A stretch of DNA of 64,000 nt, taken from the NCBI GenBank assembly GCA_900539945.1, contig UQDV01000002.1, positions 1 through 64,000 of the forward strand, written 5' to 3'. Of the stretch, positions 42,482 to 50,743 are shown piece by piece; the stretch's first letter is position 1; every line of letters starts with the position of its first letter. This stretch comes from an uncultured Faecalibacterium sp. (GTDB lineage Bacteria > Bacillota > Clostridia > Oscillospirales > Ruminococcaceae). The notes under the pieces were generated by a model, which was given only the letters and a program-made list of their open reading frames with translations, did no database searches and was not told where the DNA came from. Position numbers and translations under genes: made by a program.

Positions 42482-44326
42482 TTATTTCTGTTTTCGGGCG
42501 GTGTCCTCAATGGACACATCCAGCCCCAGCTTTTCCAGTGCGTGGAGCGACTGCTCCGCGTTGGACACGGTTTTCCCTGCGGTTCTGGGCTCGTAGGGGC
42601 CGATGGGGATCGCCTTGCCGGACACCTGCAAAATGAGCTTTTTGATCAGCCGCTGGCTGTCCTTATTGGCCCGGATGAAATCGCGGAAGGTCTTGCCGCC
42701 GTCGATGAGCACCCGGGTACCGTCAAAGTACGCCTTAGATTTGCGCAGGTAACTGTACAGCATGGGGTCCACTTCCTGCAGCTTCTGGGTGATCTGTGCC
42801 CACTCCGGGTATGGGGCCAGACTGCCCGCTGCCGGTCTGGGCTGTGCGGGAGCGGCTTCCTGCTTCGGGGCCGGGGCCGTTGTCTGCGGCGCAGGAGACG
42901 GTTCCTCGAGGGGCGGCGGCACGGGCCGTGCCGGTGCGGAGGGTTCCTCCCAGGGCAGCGCTTCCCCGCCCTGCACGGGCGGTTCTTCCGGCAACGGCGG
43001 CAGCTCTTCGGCCTGCACGGGCACCTGCACAGATGCAGGTGCCTGTGTCGGTTCCGGTGCGGACTGCACCGGCTCTGCCGCAGGCTGCGGCAGAGCCGGC
43101 AGCGGGGCAGGCTCCACGACCGGCTGCTGTACCGGTGCACTCACAAAGGGCTGCACCGCCGGAGCCGAAGCAAACGGCTGCACGGCAGCGGGCTGTGCGG
43201 CACGGGCGACCGGTGCTGCCTGCACTGGTACGGTCTGCCGCTGCTGCGGCGGTTCCGACAGGCTGAACAGCGCCAGTTCCAGCTCAATGCGCTGGTCACT
43301 GCCGCGGGTCATGTGCTCCAGTGCCGTGCCCAGGGTGCGGATGGCCCGGATGGCCTCCCGCTGGCCCAGCTGCGGGCCTTTTTCCAGATACTGCGCCTCC
43401 TCTTCCGGTGACACACCAGAGAGCAGTGCCTGCCCGCCGGGCAAAGCCGCCAGCATAAGGGCGCGGTAGTGGGCGATGAGTTCTTCGGTCAGGCGTTTAA
43501 CGTCCACCGACTGCTGCCGCAGCTGGGCTAGCTGGGCCAGTGCGGCGGCTCCGTCCTGCGCTTCCAGCGCGTCGGAGATGCGAAACAAATAGCTGCGGTC
43601 GGTCACACCGGCCATGCGGCGCACCACGTCCGCGTCGATCTTTGCCGTGACGCCTGCGCAGGTATCCAGAATGGACAACGCATCGCGCAGAGCACCGTCG
43701 GCCAGGCGGGCGATCAGCTCCGCGCCGTCCGATGTCAGTTCCAAGTGCTCTTCCCCGGCGATGTATTCCACCCGCTGTGCGATGTCCTCCGGCCCGATGC
43801 GGGTAAAATCATACCGCTGGCAGCGGGACAGGATGGTGGCCGGCACCTTCTGGATCTCGGTGGTAGCCAGAATAAAAATGACATGGGCCGGCGGTTCTTC
43901 CAGCGTCTTGAGCAGCGCATTGAAGGCCGCCGTGGACAGCATGTGCACCTCGTCGATGATGTATACCTTATACTGGCAGGCGCTGGGGGTGTAGGCAGTC
44001 TCATCCCGCAGGTCGCGGATATCGTCCACGCCGTTGTTGGATGCGGCGTCCATCTCCACCACATCCAAAATGCTGCCGTTGTCGATGCCCTTGCAGATCT
44101 CGCATTCGCCGCAGGGGTCGCCGTTCTGCGGGTGCAGGCAGTTGACCGCCTTGGCAAAGATCTTGGCACAGGTGGTCTTGCCGGTGCCGCGCACGCCGGT
44201 GAACAGGTAGGCGTGGCCCACACGGCCGGTGGCGATCTGATTGCGCAGGGCCGTCACAATGCCGCGCTGACCCACTACATCTTCAAACCGCTGGGGTCTC
44301 CACTTGCGGTACAGGGCTCGATACAT
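42482..44326 (-). CDS. dnaX: DNA polymerase III subunit gamma/tau
   Basis: A 614-residue clamp-loader subunit. The AAA+ domain has Walker A FTGVRGTGKTTCAK, a zinc module with CLHPQNGDPCGECEIC, Walker B and sensor 1 (YIIDEVHMLS, then ATTEIQKVPATILSRCQRYDF). A Pro/Gln/Ala-rich linker (about 395-510) leads to the C-terminal tau domain. ATG 44326 is eight bases after GGGGAG. It lies 36 bases after the SRP RNA terminator on the same strand. I did not identify a frameshift signal for a short gamma form. Confidence 0.95.
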   Translation of the reverse strand: MYRALYRKWRPQRFEDVVGQRGIVTALRNQIATGRVGHAYLFTGVRGTGKTTCAKIFAKAVNCLHPQNGDPCGECEICKGIDNGSILDVVEMDAASNNGVDDIRDLRDETAYTPSACQYKVYIIDEVHMLSTAAFNALLKTLEEPPAHVIFILATTEIQKVPATILSRCQRYDFTRIGPEDIAQRVEYIAGEEHLELTSDGAELIARLADGALRDALSILDTCAGVTAKIDADVVRRMAGVTDRSYLFRISDALEAQDGAAALAQLAQLRQQSVDVKRLTEELIAHYRALMLAALPGGQALLSGVSPEEEAQYLEKGPQLGQREAIRAIRTLGTALEHMTRGSDQRIELELALFSLSEPPQQRQTVPVQAAPVARAAQPAAVQPFASAPAVQPFVSAPVQQPVVEPAPLPALPQPAAEPVQSAPEPTQAPASVQVPVQAEELPPLPEEPPVQGGEALPWEEPSAPARPVPPPLEEPSPAPQTTAPAPKQEAAPAQPRPAAGSLAPYPEWAQITQKLQEVDPMLYSYLRKSKAYFDGTRVLIDGGKTFRDFIRANKDSQRLIKKLILQVSGKAIPIGPYEPRTAGKTVSNAEQSLHALEKLGLDVSIEDTARKQK

Positions 44327-44361
44327 GAGCAGCACTCCCCTTTCCGGACAAAATCGGCAAT

Positions 44362-44565
44362 AAAAAAGGACAGCGCATGACGGGGTTTTGTCCCCGCCCT
44401 GCGTAGCTCGGCATACGGATGCAGGCTGTCTGAAACGCACAGAGCACACCGCTTAAGGCTGCTTGGTTCCCCACCTGACCTGGTTCACAGCGGCTCCATC
44501 GTACAGGACCCGCATCCGTATGCCGAACCACGCCGCAGGCGCTGTCCGACGCACTTTTCTGAGTG
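44362..44565 (-). ncRNA. ffs: Signal recognition particle RNA, large Firmicute type
   Basis: The minus strand contains the helix 8 core GTGAACCAGGTCAGGTGGGG followed by AACCAAGCAGCC. Long flanking helices pair CGGCATACGGATGC with GCATCCGTATGCCG and, at the ends, GGACAGCGC with GCGCTGTCC, after which TTTTTTT terminates it. The length of about 200 nt fits the Alu-domain-containing form of Bacillus and Clostridia. The 5' end is estimated from the promoter. Location upstream of dnaX is conserved in Firmicutes. Confidence 0.92.
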
Positions 44566-44572
44566 CTTGAAT

Positions 44573-44601
44573 ATTGTACCACAAACGCAGGCAGAATTCA
44601 A
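44573..44601 (-). promoter_or_regulatory. Promoter of the SRP RNA
   Basis: Minus-strand TTGAAT (44596-44601), a 17-base spacer and TACAAT (44573-44578). Confidence 0.75.
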
Positions 44602-44610
44602 GAGGGAGAC

Positions 44611-44652
44611 AAAAAAGGACCCCGGAAGCATCCGCAGACACTTCCGGGGCCC
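44611..44652 (-). terminator. Terminator of pta
   Basis: CCCCGGAAG pairs with CTTCCGGGG; TTTTTT follows on the minus strand, only about ten bases before the SRP RNA promoter. Confidence 0.85.
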
Positions 44653-44682
44653 TCAGGTTCAATTCAGCTCAGATGGGTGCGA

Positions 44683-45708
44683 TCAGGACTGGCAGGCAGT
44701 GATCAGGCTCATCTTGTAGACCTCGTCAGCGTTGCAGCCGCGGGACAGGTCGTTGATGGGAGCATTCAGGCCCTGCAGAATGGGACCGTAGGCAGCGTAG
44801 CCGCCCAGACGCTGTGCGATCTTGTAGCCGATGTTGCCGGCCTCGATGCAGGGGAAGATGAAGGTGTTGGCCTGGCCGGCGACCTTGCTGCCCTTGCACT
44901 TGACCTGTGCCACTTCCGGAGCAACGGCAGCGTCAAACTGCAGCTCGCCGTCCACAGCCAGCTCGGGGTCCATCTCCTGAGCCTTGATGGTAGCGTCGTG
45001 GCTCAGAGCGACGGTGCCGCCCTTGCCGGAGCCCTTGGTGGAGAAGCTCAGCACGGCGACCTTCGGGTCGATGCCGAACAGCTTTGCGGTCTTGGCGGTC
45101 TCAACGGCCACCTCAGCCAGCTTGGAAGCAGCGGACACCTTGACTTCGCCGGTGGCCTTGTCGATGGTGTCGGTGTAGTCGATGTTGACGGCGCAGTCGC
45201 CCATGGCAATGCGCTTCAGGCCCTCTTCGCCGCAGTCGCGGTCCAGGATGAAGCAGGAGCTCACCAGATGTGCGCCCTTCTTGGTCTTGACCAGCTGCAG
45301 AGCAGGACGGATGGTGTCAGCGGTGGAGTAGGTAGCGCCGCCCAGCAGGCAGTCAGCCTTGCCCATCTTGACCAGCATGGTGCCGAAGTAGTTGGACTTT
45401 TTCAGCAGAGCGGTGCACTCCTCAGCGGTCTGCTTGCCCTTGCGCAGCTCCACCATGGTGTTGACCATCTCGTCAAAACCGGCGTAGTTCTCGGGGTCAA
45501 TGATCTCAGCAGCGGAAATATCAAAGTTACCGGCGGCGGCAGCAGCCTTGCACTCTGCCTCGTTGCCCACCATGACGACCTTCAGCACGCCCTCGGCCAG
45601 CAGCTTGCTTGCTGCCTCCAGGATGCGGGGGTCATTGCCCTCGGTGAAAACGATCGTCTTGGGATTTGCCTTCAGCTGTGCTACCAGCGGTGCAAACATA
45701 TCAGCCAT
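44683..45708 (-). CDS. pta: Phosphate acetyltransferase
   Basis: A 341-residue enzyme interconverting acetyl-CoA and acetyl phosphate. Family motifs include EGNDPRILEAA near the start, DCLLGGATYSTADTIRPALQ, and the C-terminal SKVAGQANTFIFPCIEAGNI and LQGLNAPINDLSRGCNADEV. Length fits the short Pta without regulatory domains. With an acetate kinase elsewhere it would make ATP, or run in reverse for acetate uptake; ackA is not in this window. ATG 45708 follows GGAGG. Confidence 0.95.
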   Translation of the reverse strand: MADMFAPLVAQLKANPKTIVFTEGNDPRILEAASKLLAEGVLKVVMVGNEAECKAAAAAGNFDISAAEIIDPENYAGFDEMVNTMVELRKGKQTAEECTALLKKSNYFGTMLVKMGKADCLLGGATYSTADTIRPALQLVKTKKGAHLVSSCFILDRDCGEEGLKRIAMGDCAVNIDYTDTIDKATGEVKVSAASKLAEVAVETAKTAKLFGIDPKVAVLSFSTKGSGKGGTVALSHDATIKAQEMDPELAVDGELQFDAAVAPEVAQVKCKGSKVAGQANTFIFPCIEAGNIGYKIAQRLGGYAAYGPILQGLNAPINDLSRGCNADEVYKMSLITACQS

Positions 45709-45904
45709 TGTGATTACCTCCGAATTTACTTTCCAAAATTCACACCCCGCGTCTGTTGGACACAAGGATGCCTTTCTTCTTTATTCTAACACACCGGGCA
45801 AAAAGTTCAAGACAAAATTGTGTTTTTGTGCTAATATTTAAGAGAAAACAGGTTTCAAATTGTGAATAAAATATCATACTGTTTCAGAAGGAGATCGAAC
45901 CGCC

Positions 45905-46474
45905 ATGGATTGGGAAACGCTGAAAGCCGACTGCCTTGCCTGCAGCCGCTGTGAGCTGTGCAAGACCCGCACGAATGTGGTGTTCGGGCAGGGCGTGACG
46001 GACGCCGAAGTGCTGTTTGTGGGCGAGGGCCCCGGCCAGAGCGAGGACGAGCAGGGCCTGCCCTTTGTGGGCCGCAGCGGTCAGCTGCTGGACAAGTATC
46101 TGTTTGCCATCGACCTGGACCGGGAAAAGAACTGCTACATTGCCAACATCGTCAAGTGCCGCCCGCCCCAGAACCGTGACCCTCTGCCCGCCGAGAGCGA
46201 GGCCTGCATGCCCTGGCTGCGGGAGCAGTTCCGCCTGCTGCGGCCCAAGATCGTGGTGTGCCTGGGCCGCATCGCCGCCCAGCGGATGATCCGTTCCGAC
46301 TTTTCGGTGACCAAGGAGCACGGGCAGTTCATTGAGAAGAACGGCATCCTGTTCATGGGCACCTTCCACCCGGCCGCCCTGCTGCGCGGCCCGCAGAACA
46401 AGCCCAATGCCTTTGCCGACTTTGTGGCTCTGCGGGACAAGATCCACGAAGTGTGTGAGCATACCTATGAATGA
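45905..46474 (+). CDS. Family 4 uracil-DNA glycosylase (iron-sulfur type)
   Basis: A 189-residue glycosylase that excises uracil arising by cytosine deamination. N-terminal CLACSRCELC supplies cysteines for the 4Fe-4S cluster, with VKCRPPQNRDP and a later Cys. Motif GEGPGQSEDEQGLPFVGRSG includes the catalytic and uracil-binding residues, and GTFHPAALL the active-site His. Such enzymes resemble the N-terminal part of SPO1-type polymerases, but this one is free-standing. ATG 45905 follows AAGGAG. Confidence 0.93.
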   Translation: MDWETLKADCLACSRCELCKTRTNVVFGQGVTDAEVLFVGEGPGQSEDEQGLPFVGRSGQLLDKYLFAIDLDREKNCYIANIVKCRPPQNRDPLPAESEACMPWLREQFRLLRPKIVVCLGRIAAQRMIRSDFSVTKEHGQFIEKNGILFMGTFHPAALLRGPQNKPNAFADFVALRDKIHEVCEHTYE

Positions 46475-46479
46475 ATCAT

Positions 46480-46603
46480 CCTCTCCGTCTGCTCACTTCG
46501 TTCGCATCCACCTCCCCCGAAGGGGGGTTGGCAGCGTAACAGCCAGATGGCGAAAAGCTCGCTCTTTGGGAGAGCAGGCATCGCGCAGCGATGACTGAGA
46601 GGG
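46480..46603. repeat. Interspersed palindromic repeat, MITE-like
   Basis: A 124-bp non-coding element with terminal inverted repeats CCTCTCCGTC and GACTGAGAGG (9 of 10 matching). Internal hairpins include CCTCCCCCGAAGGGGGG and TCGCTCTTTGGGAGAGC, and CATCGCGCAGCGATG near one end. A truncated copy sits at 19376-19425. It has no coding capacity. Confidence 0.75.
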
Positions 46604-46667
46604 TTTCATTTTCATTCACCCCACGCCTCTTTTTTGCATACTCTAAAGCAAAAGCGAGGTGTTTTTT

Positions 46668-47771
46668 ATGCAGCGTGTTTCGTTTGACCGGGTCGATTTC
46701 TTTCTGGGGGCCACCACCCCCGCCGGGTTCAAGGGCTATTTTGAGCCGCTGCGCCGGGAGCCCGGCATGCAGATGGTGCTGATCAAAAGCGGGCCGGGCT
46801 GCGGCAAGTCCACCCTGATGAAGCAGCTGGCCCGCCGGGCCATCCAGCAGGGTGAACCGGTGGAGTGCATCCACTGTGCCAGCGACCCTGACAGCTTTGA
46901 CGGCGTGATCTTTGTTCGGCAGCGCCGGGCCATCGTAGATGCCACCGCGCCCCACACCATAGAGCCGGATGCGCCCGGTGCCGACGAGGTAGTGCTGAGC
47001 CTGTACCATACCATTCAGGCCGACGCCCTGCGCCCCCATGCTGAAGAGGTCAAGGCGCTGTTTGCCCGCAACGCTGCGCTGCGGGCGCGGGCTGCGCGGT
47101 ATGTCGCTTCTGCCGGGAGCCTGCTGCTGGACAGCCGCCGGGCCGAGGCCTGCAGCGCCAACTTTGAAAAAGTGCGCCGCTACGTCAAGCGATTGTGTAC
47201 CCGGCTGCTGCCCCGCACCGAGAACACCGCCCGCGAAGAGCTGCGGCTGCTCTCTGCTGTGACCCCAAAGGGTGAGGTGTTCTACCAGCACACCGCGCAG
47301 GCGCTGGCTGACCGGTTCATCGTGTTCCGGGACGAATATGGTGCCGTGTCGCGCCTGCTGCTGGAGCTGATCCGTGCCGAGGCACTGGCCCGGGGCTATC
47401 ACATCATCACCTGCCCCTGTGCCATGCACCCGGAGGATAAGATTGACCACATCCTGATCCCGGAGCTGCGGCTGGCCTTCCTCACCGACAACCGGTGGCA
47501 CCGGGTGCAGCTGCCCGGCATGCAGGCCGTGCGGTGCACCCGGTTCCTTGACCGGGAAAATCTGGCGGGCTACCGCGCCCGGCTGCGGTTCAACGAGCGG
47601 GCGGCTGCCGAACTGCTGGAGCAGGCCACCGCCCTAATGGCACAGGCCAAGAGCTGCCACGACGAACTGGAGACTTATTACCGTACCACCGTGGACTTCG
47701 CCCAGGTGGACGAAGCTGCCGCCCGGTGCGCGGAGCTGTTCGGGCTGGAAGCGCCGTCACCCGACTGCTGA
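46668..47771 (+). CDS. P-loop ATPase, PRK06851-like, unknown role
   Basis: A 367-residue ATPase. Walker A is KSGPGCGKSTLMKQLA near 41-56, followed by a segment with CIHCASDPDSFDGVIF that resembles Walker B in these proteins. The C-terminal half looks like a second, degenerate ATPase unit (YHIITCPCAMHPEDKIDHIL). Related Firmicute proteins occur in spore formers, but the role is not established. ATG 46668 is seven bases after GAGGTG. It is 27 bp upstream of the helicase gene and probably cotranscribed. Confidence 0.75.
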   Translation: MQRVSFDRVDFFLGATTPAGFKGYFEPLRREPGMQMVLIKSGPGCGKSTLMKQLARRAIQQGEPVECIHCASDPDSFDGVIFVRQRRAIVDATAPHTIEPDAPGADEVVLSLYHTIQADALRPHAEEVKALFARNAALRARAARYVASAGSLLLDSRRAEACSANFEKVRRYVKRLCTRLLPRTENTAREELRLLSAVTPKGEVFYQHTAQALADRFIVFRDEYGAVSRLLLELIRAEALARGYHIITCPCAMHPEDKIDHILIPELRLAFLTDNRWHRVQLPGMQAVRCTRFLDRENLAGYRARLRFNERAAAELLEQATALMAQAKSCHDELETYYRTTVDFAQVDEAAARCAELFGLEAPSPDC

Positions 47772-47798
47772 GTTCTTTATGATAAGGGAAGTGAAATC

Positions 47799-50285
47799 AT
47801 GTCCGACATCCGTCTGCCCATCCGGCAGCTGGTGGAGTTTCTGCTGCGCAGCGGCAGCATCGACAGCCGGTTTGCCGGTTTTGACCGTGCACTGGAAGGT
47901 GCCCGCATCCATCGCAGGCTGCAGAAGGCCGCCGGGGAGGGTTACGCCGCCGAGGTACCCCTCTGCGCTGATTATACAGTCGACGGCATCCGCTTTACGC
48001 TGGAGGGCCGGGCCGACGGCATTTTTACCAACGAAACCGGCGTTGTGACCATTGACGAGATCAAGACCACCGCGGTGCCCGAGGAAGAGATCTGCGAGGA
48101 CATGAACCCCTGCCACTGGGCGCAGGGCATGGTGTACGGAGCCATCTACAGCGCACAGGAAAACCTGCCCGCCGTGGATGTGCGGCTGACCTATTATCAG
48201 ATCGACACCGACCGGATCCTCCGCTTTGTACGGCACTTTTCCCGGCAGGAGCTGGAGCAATTCCTGCACAAACTCCTGCACCGGTATCTGCCCTGGGCAC
48301 AGCGTCAGCTTGCATGGCAGGAAACCCGCAGCGGCAGCCTGACCGCCATGCGGTTCCCGTTTGAAGCCTACCGCCCCGGGCAGCGGGCACTGGCGGGCGA
48401 GGTCTGGCGGGCCTGCACCGCCGCCCCCTCCAAAAAAGGCACACGGCTGTTCTGTCAAGCCCCCACCGGCATCGGCAAGACCATGAGTGCGCTCTTCCCT
48501 GCCCTGAAAGCCATGGGGAGCGGCTGCGGGGAGAAGCTGTTTTACCTCACCGCCCGCAACACCACACAGGCCGCCGCCGAGGATGCCATTGCCCGCCTGC
48601 GGGCCGTACAGCCCGACCTTGCCCTGCGCAGTGTGACCCTGACCGCCAAGGAAAAAGCCTGCCTGCACCCGGACGCCGAGGGCCATCCGGCCTGCCTGCC
48701 GGAGGTGTGCCCCTATGCAAACGGCTACTACGACCGCATCAAGAATGCGCTGGCCGCACTGCTGGACGGCAGCGGCCAATTCAGCCGTGCCGCACTGGCC
48801 GACACCGCCCGACAGTTCACCGTGTGCCCCTTTGAGCTGGGGCTGGACCTGAGCGAATGGTGCGATGTTGTGATCGGGGACTACAACTATTTGTTTGACC
48901 CGGTGGTGCACCTGAAGCGATTCTTCGACACCTCCGGCGACTGGCTGTTCCTGATCGATGAGGCACACAATCTGCCCGACCGCGCCCGCGCCATGTACTC
49001 GGCCCGCTTCTGCAAGAGCAGCCTGACCGACGCAAAACGCACGCTTGGCAAGGGCAAAAGTGCCCTCAAAACCGCCCTGACCAAGGCCGACAAGGCCATG
49101 CGGGAGGCGCGGCAGGCCTGTGTGCGTCTGGCACCCCGCAGGCACGCGGAGGACGCCCCCGGCGAACCGGCCCAGACTAGCCTTCTGCCGGAACCGGATG
49201 CCCCGGTGTTTGCCCTGCCGGAGCCGTTGTATGCGCAGGACGGCACGGTGTTTTTGCAGGAGCTGCCCGCCGCACTGCTGACACCCCTGCGGGCGGTGCA
49301 GGCCCCTTTGCAGGCCTGGCTGGAAGACAACCCGGAAGCCGACGCCCACCCGCAGATGCTGGAGCTTTATTTTGCGGTACAGGATCTGGTGCGGGCTGCC
49401 GAACGGTACGACAGCCACTTTGTGACCCAGCTCACCGCCCGCGGCAGCGAGCTGGAATTGCAGCTGCTCTGTCTGGACCCGGCCCCCTTTGTGGATGCCA
49501 GCCTTTCCACCGGGCGCAGTGCCGCGCTGTTCAGCGCCACCCTCACCCCGCCCGCCTACTACCGCAGCGTGCTGGGCTGTGCCGACGCCCGGGCTGTGGC
49601 GCTGGAAAGCCCGTTCCCCGCCGGGAACCTGGGGCTGTTCTGCCTGCCGGGCATCTCCACCCGCTACCGTGACCGGGAGCGCAGCGTACAGAGCGTGTCG
49701 GATGCACTGGCCCGGCTGGCGCAGAGCCGGGTGGGCAACTATCTGGCGTTCTTTCCCAGTTACGCCTATCTGCGGCAGGTACAGGAAGATTTTGCCGCCC
49801 GCTATCCGGGTATTTCCACCCTTGTGCAGGAGAGCGGGTTGGATGACGCCGCCCGCGCCGCTTTTCTGGCACGATTTGAGCCAGACCCTGCCCATACCCT
49901 GCTGGGCTTTGCCGTCATGGGCGGCATCTTTGGCGAGGGCGTAGACCTTGCCGGCGACCGGCTCATCGGCTGTGCCATCGTGGGCGTGGGGCTGCCGCAG
50001 GTGAACCCCCGGCAGGAGATGCTGCGCCGCTACTACGACGCCCAGAACGGGGCCGGGTTCGATTACGCCTACCGCTATCCCGGCATGAACAAGGTCCTGC
50101 AGGCCGCCGGACGGGTCATCCGCACCCCGGAGGACAAGGGCGTGGTGCTGCTGCTGGATGACCGCTTTGCAAAGCCGGACTATCAGCGGCTGTTCCCGCT
50201 CCACTGGAAGCACCTGCAGTATCTGCCCGGCCCTGCCGCACTGGAAACCGCTCTGGCCGCCTTCTGGGGCAGCAGGCCCGAATAA
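47799..50285 (+). CDS. Nuclease-XPD-like helicase fusion (Rad3/DinG superfamily 2)
   Basis: An 828-residue protein. The N-terminal domain (about 1-190) is a PD-(D/E)xK nuclease fold, seen in GRADGIFTNETGVVTIDEIK. The helicase follows: APTGIGKTMSALFPAL (Walker A), a four-cysteine iron-sulfur region (CLHPDAEGHPACLPEVCPY and later VCPFEL), LIDEAHNLPDRAR (DEAH box), and in the second RecA domain GGIFGEGVDLAGDRLIGC and AAGRVIRTPEDKGVVLLLDD. It should unwind 5'-to-3' and process branched or damaged DNA. It probably works with the upstream ATPase. Confidence 0.9.
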   Translation: MSDIRLPIRQLVEFLLRSGSIDSRFAGFDRALEGARIHRRLQKAAGEGYAAEVPLCADYTVDGIRFTLEGRADGIFTNETGVVTIDEIKTTAVPEEEICEDMNPCHWAQGMVYGAIYSAQENLPAVDVRLTYYQIDTDRILRFVRHFSRQELEQFLHKLLHRYLPWAQRQLAWQETRSGSLTAMRFPFEAYRPGQRALAGEVWRACTAAPSKKGTRLFCQAPTGIGKTMSALFPALKAMGSGCGEKLFYLTARNTTQAAAEDAIARLRAVQPDLALRSVTLTAKEKACLHPDAEGHPACLPEVCPYANGYYDRIKNALAALLDGSGQFSRAALADTARQFTVCPFELGLDLSEWCDVVIGDYNYLFDPVVHLKRFFDTSGDWLFLIDEAHNLPDRARAMYSARFCKSSLTDAKRTLGKGKSALKTALTKADKAMREARQACVRLAPRRHAEDAPGEPAQTSLLPEPDAPVFALPEPLYAQDGTVFLQELPAALLTPLRAVQAPLQAWLEDNPEADAHPQMLELYFAVQDLVRAAERYDSHFVTQLTARGSELELQLLCLDPAPFVDASLSTGRSAALFSATLTPPAYYRSVLGCADARAVALESPFPAGNLGLFCLPGISTRYRDRERSVQSVSDALARLAQSRVGNYLAFFPSYAYLRQVQEDFAARYPGISTLVQESGLDDAARAAFLARFEPDPAHTLLGFAVMGGIFGEGVDLAGDRLIGCAIVGVGLPQVNPRQEMLRRYYDAQNGAGFDYAYRYPGMNKVLQAAGRVIRTPEDKGVVLLLDDRFAKPDYQRLFPLHWKHLQYLPGPAALETALAAFWGSRPE

Positions 50286-50289
50286 ACGC

Positions 50290-50345
50290 ACCCCCGCCCA
50301 CGGACCGGACTCTTCTGTCCTTCTGTGGGCGGGGGTGTCGTTTGA
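50290..50345 (+). terminator. Terminator of the ATPase-helicase operon
   Basis: ACCCCCGCCCAC pairs with GTGGGCGGGGGT; the T-run is weak. Confidence 0.65.
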
Positions 50346-50410
50346 GCGCAGGAAACTTTTGCGCTGCTGCGTTGGTTGCCAAAAAAGTACAACTTTTTTC
50401 AAAAACAGGC

Positions 50411-50439
50411 TTGACAAGCACCGCATTTGCGGGTATAAT
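50411..50439 (+). promoter_or_regulatory. Consensus promoter of tRNA-Gln
   Basis: TTGACA (50411-50416), a 17-base spacer and TATAAT (50434-50439): perfect consensus boxes. Confidence 0.92.
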
Positions 50440-50483
50440 AGCACACGTTGAGCGGCTCACACCGCAAGACACGAACCAAATGA

Positions 50484-50557
50484 TGGGGATTTGCATAGTG
50501 GTAGTGCGGTAGACTCTGACTCTACTTGTGGGAGTTCGATTCTCTCATCCCCAACCA
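50484..50557 (+). tRNA. tRNA-Gln (anticodon CTG)
   Basis: Acceptor TGGGGAT/ATCCCCA, anticodon stem GTAGA/TCTAC closing CTCTGAC (anticodon CTG, reading CAG), T-arm with GAGTTCGATTCTC, and an encoded CCA. Confidence 0.95.
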
Positions 50558-50560
50558 GAA

Positions 50561-50600
50561 CAAAGCCATCCGATGAACAATCGGGTGGCTTTTCTGTTTT
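50561..50600 (+). terminator. Terminator of tRNA-Gln
   Basis: AAAGCCATCCGAT pairs with ATCGGGTGGCTTT; T-rich sequence follows. Confidence 0.85.
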
Positions 50601-50664
50601 GTTTTCTGCCGATTTCACGCAGTGAACACACCGCACTGTACCAAAGATCTTTGGGCAAATCAAA

Positions 50665-50716
50665 CACCCGCACCGCATTCCCTTTTCTTGGGAGATGCAG
50701 TGCGGGTGCTTTTTTC
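50665..50716. terminator. Strong hairpin between tRNA-Gln and the nucleotidase gene
   Basis: CACCCGCACCGCAT and GCAGTGCGGGTG pair with T-run TTTTTT on the plus side. On the minus strand it can end the 5'-nucleotidase transcript, with a weaker T-run. Confidence 0.75.
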
Positions 50717-50743
50717 GTTTGTCAGCCAGCGGGCTGAATCATC

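Noticed and set aside
46476..47501. Minus-strand frame of 341 codons opposite the P-loop ATPase
   Set aside because: It lies opposite the ATPase with intact Walker A and includes the non-coding palindromic repeat.
50457..50678. Minus-strand frame over tRNA-Gln (ERIELPQVESES)
   Set aside because: It is tRNA-derived; the stable tRNA explains the sequence.
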